Positions 5,856-6,304 of a stretch of 6,304 nucleotides of DNA are shown one piece after another. Location of the stretch: the NCBI GenBank assembly GCA_016284115.1, contig JAEEOD010000257.1, forward strand, positions 1 through 6,304, in the 5' to 3' direction. Made by a program: the position numbers and the translations under genes. How positions within the stretch are numbered: the stretch's first letter is position 1; the number at the start of each line of letters is the position of its first letter. Source of the stretch: Bacteroidaceae bacterium. Its GTDB lineage: Bacteria > Bacteroidota > Bacteroidia > Bacteroidales > Bacteroidaceae. Under the pieces are notes generated by a model. It had not been told where the DNA came from. It saw only the letters and a program-made list of their open reading frames with translations, and made no database searches.

Positions 5856-6304
5856 TTATCTGTCATTTCCTCTCATCGTACGGATAATCACTACACCATT
5901 GGCACCACGGGCACCATAGCCACTGCCATCACGGTCAACAGAGACCTCAGCCACATCTTCTATGGCAAGAAAGTCTTCAATATCATCTCCATTATCGTAT
6001 GGTATGCCGTCAATAATGAATAAAGGAGGTCCTGGAACTCTAAACGAATTACGCCCTCTAACGATAGTGAAATGTTTTTTAAAAGATATTGGGTCCGTTT
6101 CAATTTTAGCTCCAGGCACAATTCTTCTGACTGCTTCAAATACCGACTTGATACTCTCTCGCATAATCATGTCGTGGTTCACTACCTGCATCTTCTTCAA
6201 AGTAATCACAGAAGTATATTCTGTTCTCTTGCTTGAAGGGGCAGTAACTGTCACTTCCTCCAAACCTCCGGAAACAGTAAAACCGTCATCCTCCAGGTTC
6301 ACGA
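5856..6304 (-). CDS. Stand-alone SusC-type plug protein (plugC), N-terminus outside window
   Basis: The last 148 residues of a third paralogue. The reading frame is open at the right edge. The GTG near the edge corresponds to an internal Val in plugB (DIIVNLE), so the true start, the signal peptide and most of the CarboxypepD_reg-like domain lie outside. Visible are the end of that domain, the TonB-box-like LEEVTVTAPSS, and the whole plug-like region with NHDMIMR, VRRIVPGA, VRGRNSF, PPLFIIDGIPY and YGARGANGVVIIRT, then the tail MRGNDR and a stop. As in the other two, no barrel follows; the histidine-kinase stop lies just 8 bases beyond. The first 24 visible residues are identical to plugB and so is the DNA (71 of 71 bases), whereas the central region is clearly diverged. 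The convergent layout with the kinase gene and the absence of a hairpin between them suggest overlapping 3' transcripts. Confidence 0.85.
   Translation of the reverse strand, partial: VNLEDDGFTVSGGLEEVTVTAPSSKRTEYTSVITLKKMQVVNHDMIMRESIKSVFEAVRRIVPGAKIETDPISFKKHFTIVRGRNSFRVPGPPLFIIDGIPYDNGDDIEDFLAIEDVAEVSVDRDGSGYGARGANGVVIIRTMRGNDR
5878..5941 (-). repeat. Conserved plug 3'-end repeat, copy C
   Basis: The plugC copy, next to the 3' end of the kinase gene; 61 of 64 bases match copy B. Confidence 0.85.
6234..6304 (-). repeat. 71-bp tract identical to 3308-3378
   Basis: The plugC copy of the identical tract, truncated by the window end. It is in the same orientation as the plugB copy, about 2.9 kb away, with the two-component operon between, so recombination between the copies could delete that operon. 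Confidence 0.95.

Noticed and set aside
6300..6302. GTG as the plugC start
   Set aside because: It aligns with an internal Val codon of plugB, inside an identical 71-base tract. The gene simply continues past the window edge.

Overview
The window looks like a Bacteroidetes chromosome, most likely Prevotella or a close relative. This is inferred from three things: SusC-type carboxypeptidase-regulatory plus plug architecture, -7 elements resembling TAnnTTTG in place of sigma70 -35/-10 boxes, and start codons without clear Shine-Dalgarno sequences. No RNA gene, CRISPR array or insertion sequence was seen.

Left part (1-2123, + strand): two secreted-type esterases read as one unit. The first is a CE1/esterase D-like alpha/beta hydrolase cut by the left edge. 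The second is a lipoprotein type-B carboxylesterase, coupled to the first through a TAATG stop/start overlap. A strong hairpin with a UUCG loop closes the unit and probably also ends the facing transcript. The pair suggests removal of acyl groups from plant polysaccharide, but no glycanase or SusC/SusD pair is visible to confirm this.

Middle and right part (2169-6304): three paralogous minus-strand genes (here plugA, plugB and plugC, as labels only) surround a plus-strand two-component system. Each plug protein has a signal peptide (not visible in plugC), a CarboxypepD_reg-like domain and a SusC-type TonB plug domain. Each stops a few residues after the motif that in real transporters leads into the beta-barrel. 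plugB and plugA are in tandem. plugB is divergent from an OmpR-family response regulator, which overlaps its histidine kinase gene by ATGA. The kinase gene converges on plugC with 8 bases between the stops, and plugC runs off the right edge.

The most interesting reading is a small locus in which a membrane sensor kinase controls, or is controlled by, barrel-less plug proteins in the periplasm. The physical arrangement is seen directly; the functional link is inference. Further points are a 71-base tract identical between plugB and plugC inside otherwise diverged genes, a 12-base perfect inverted repeat bracketing the plugA promoter and start codon, and a kinase H-box (HDLKGP) lacking the Thr/Asn normally needed for phosphatase activity. 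Gaps between genes are all short; the longest, 3644-3802, is a divergent promoter region.
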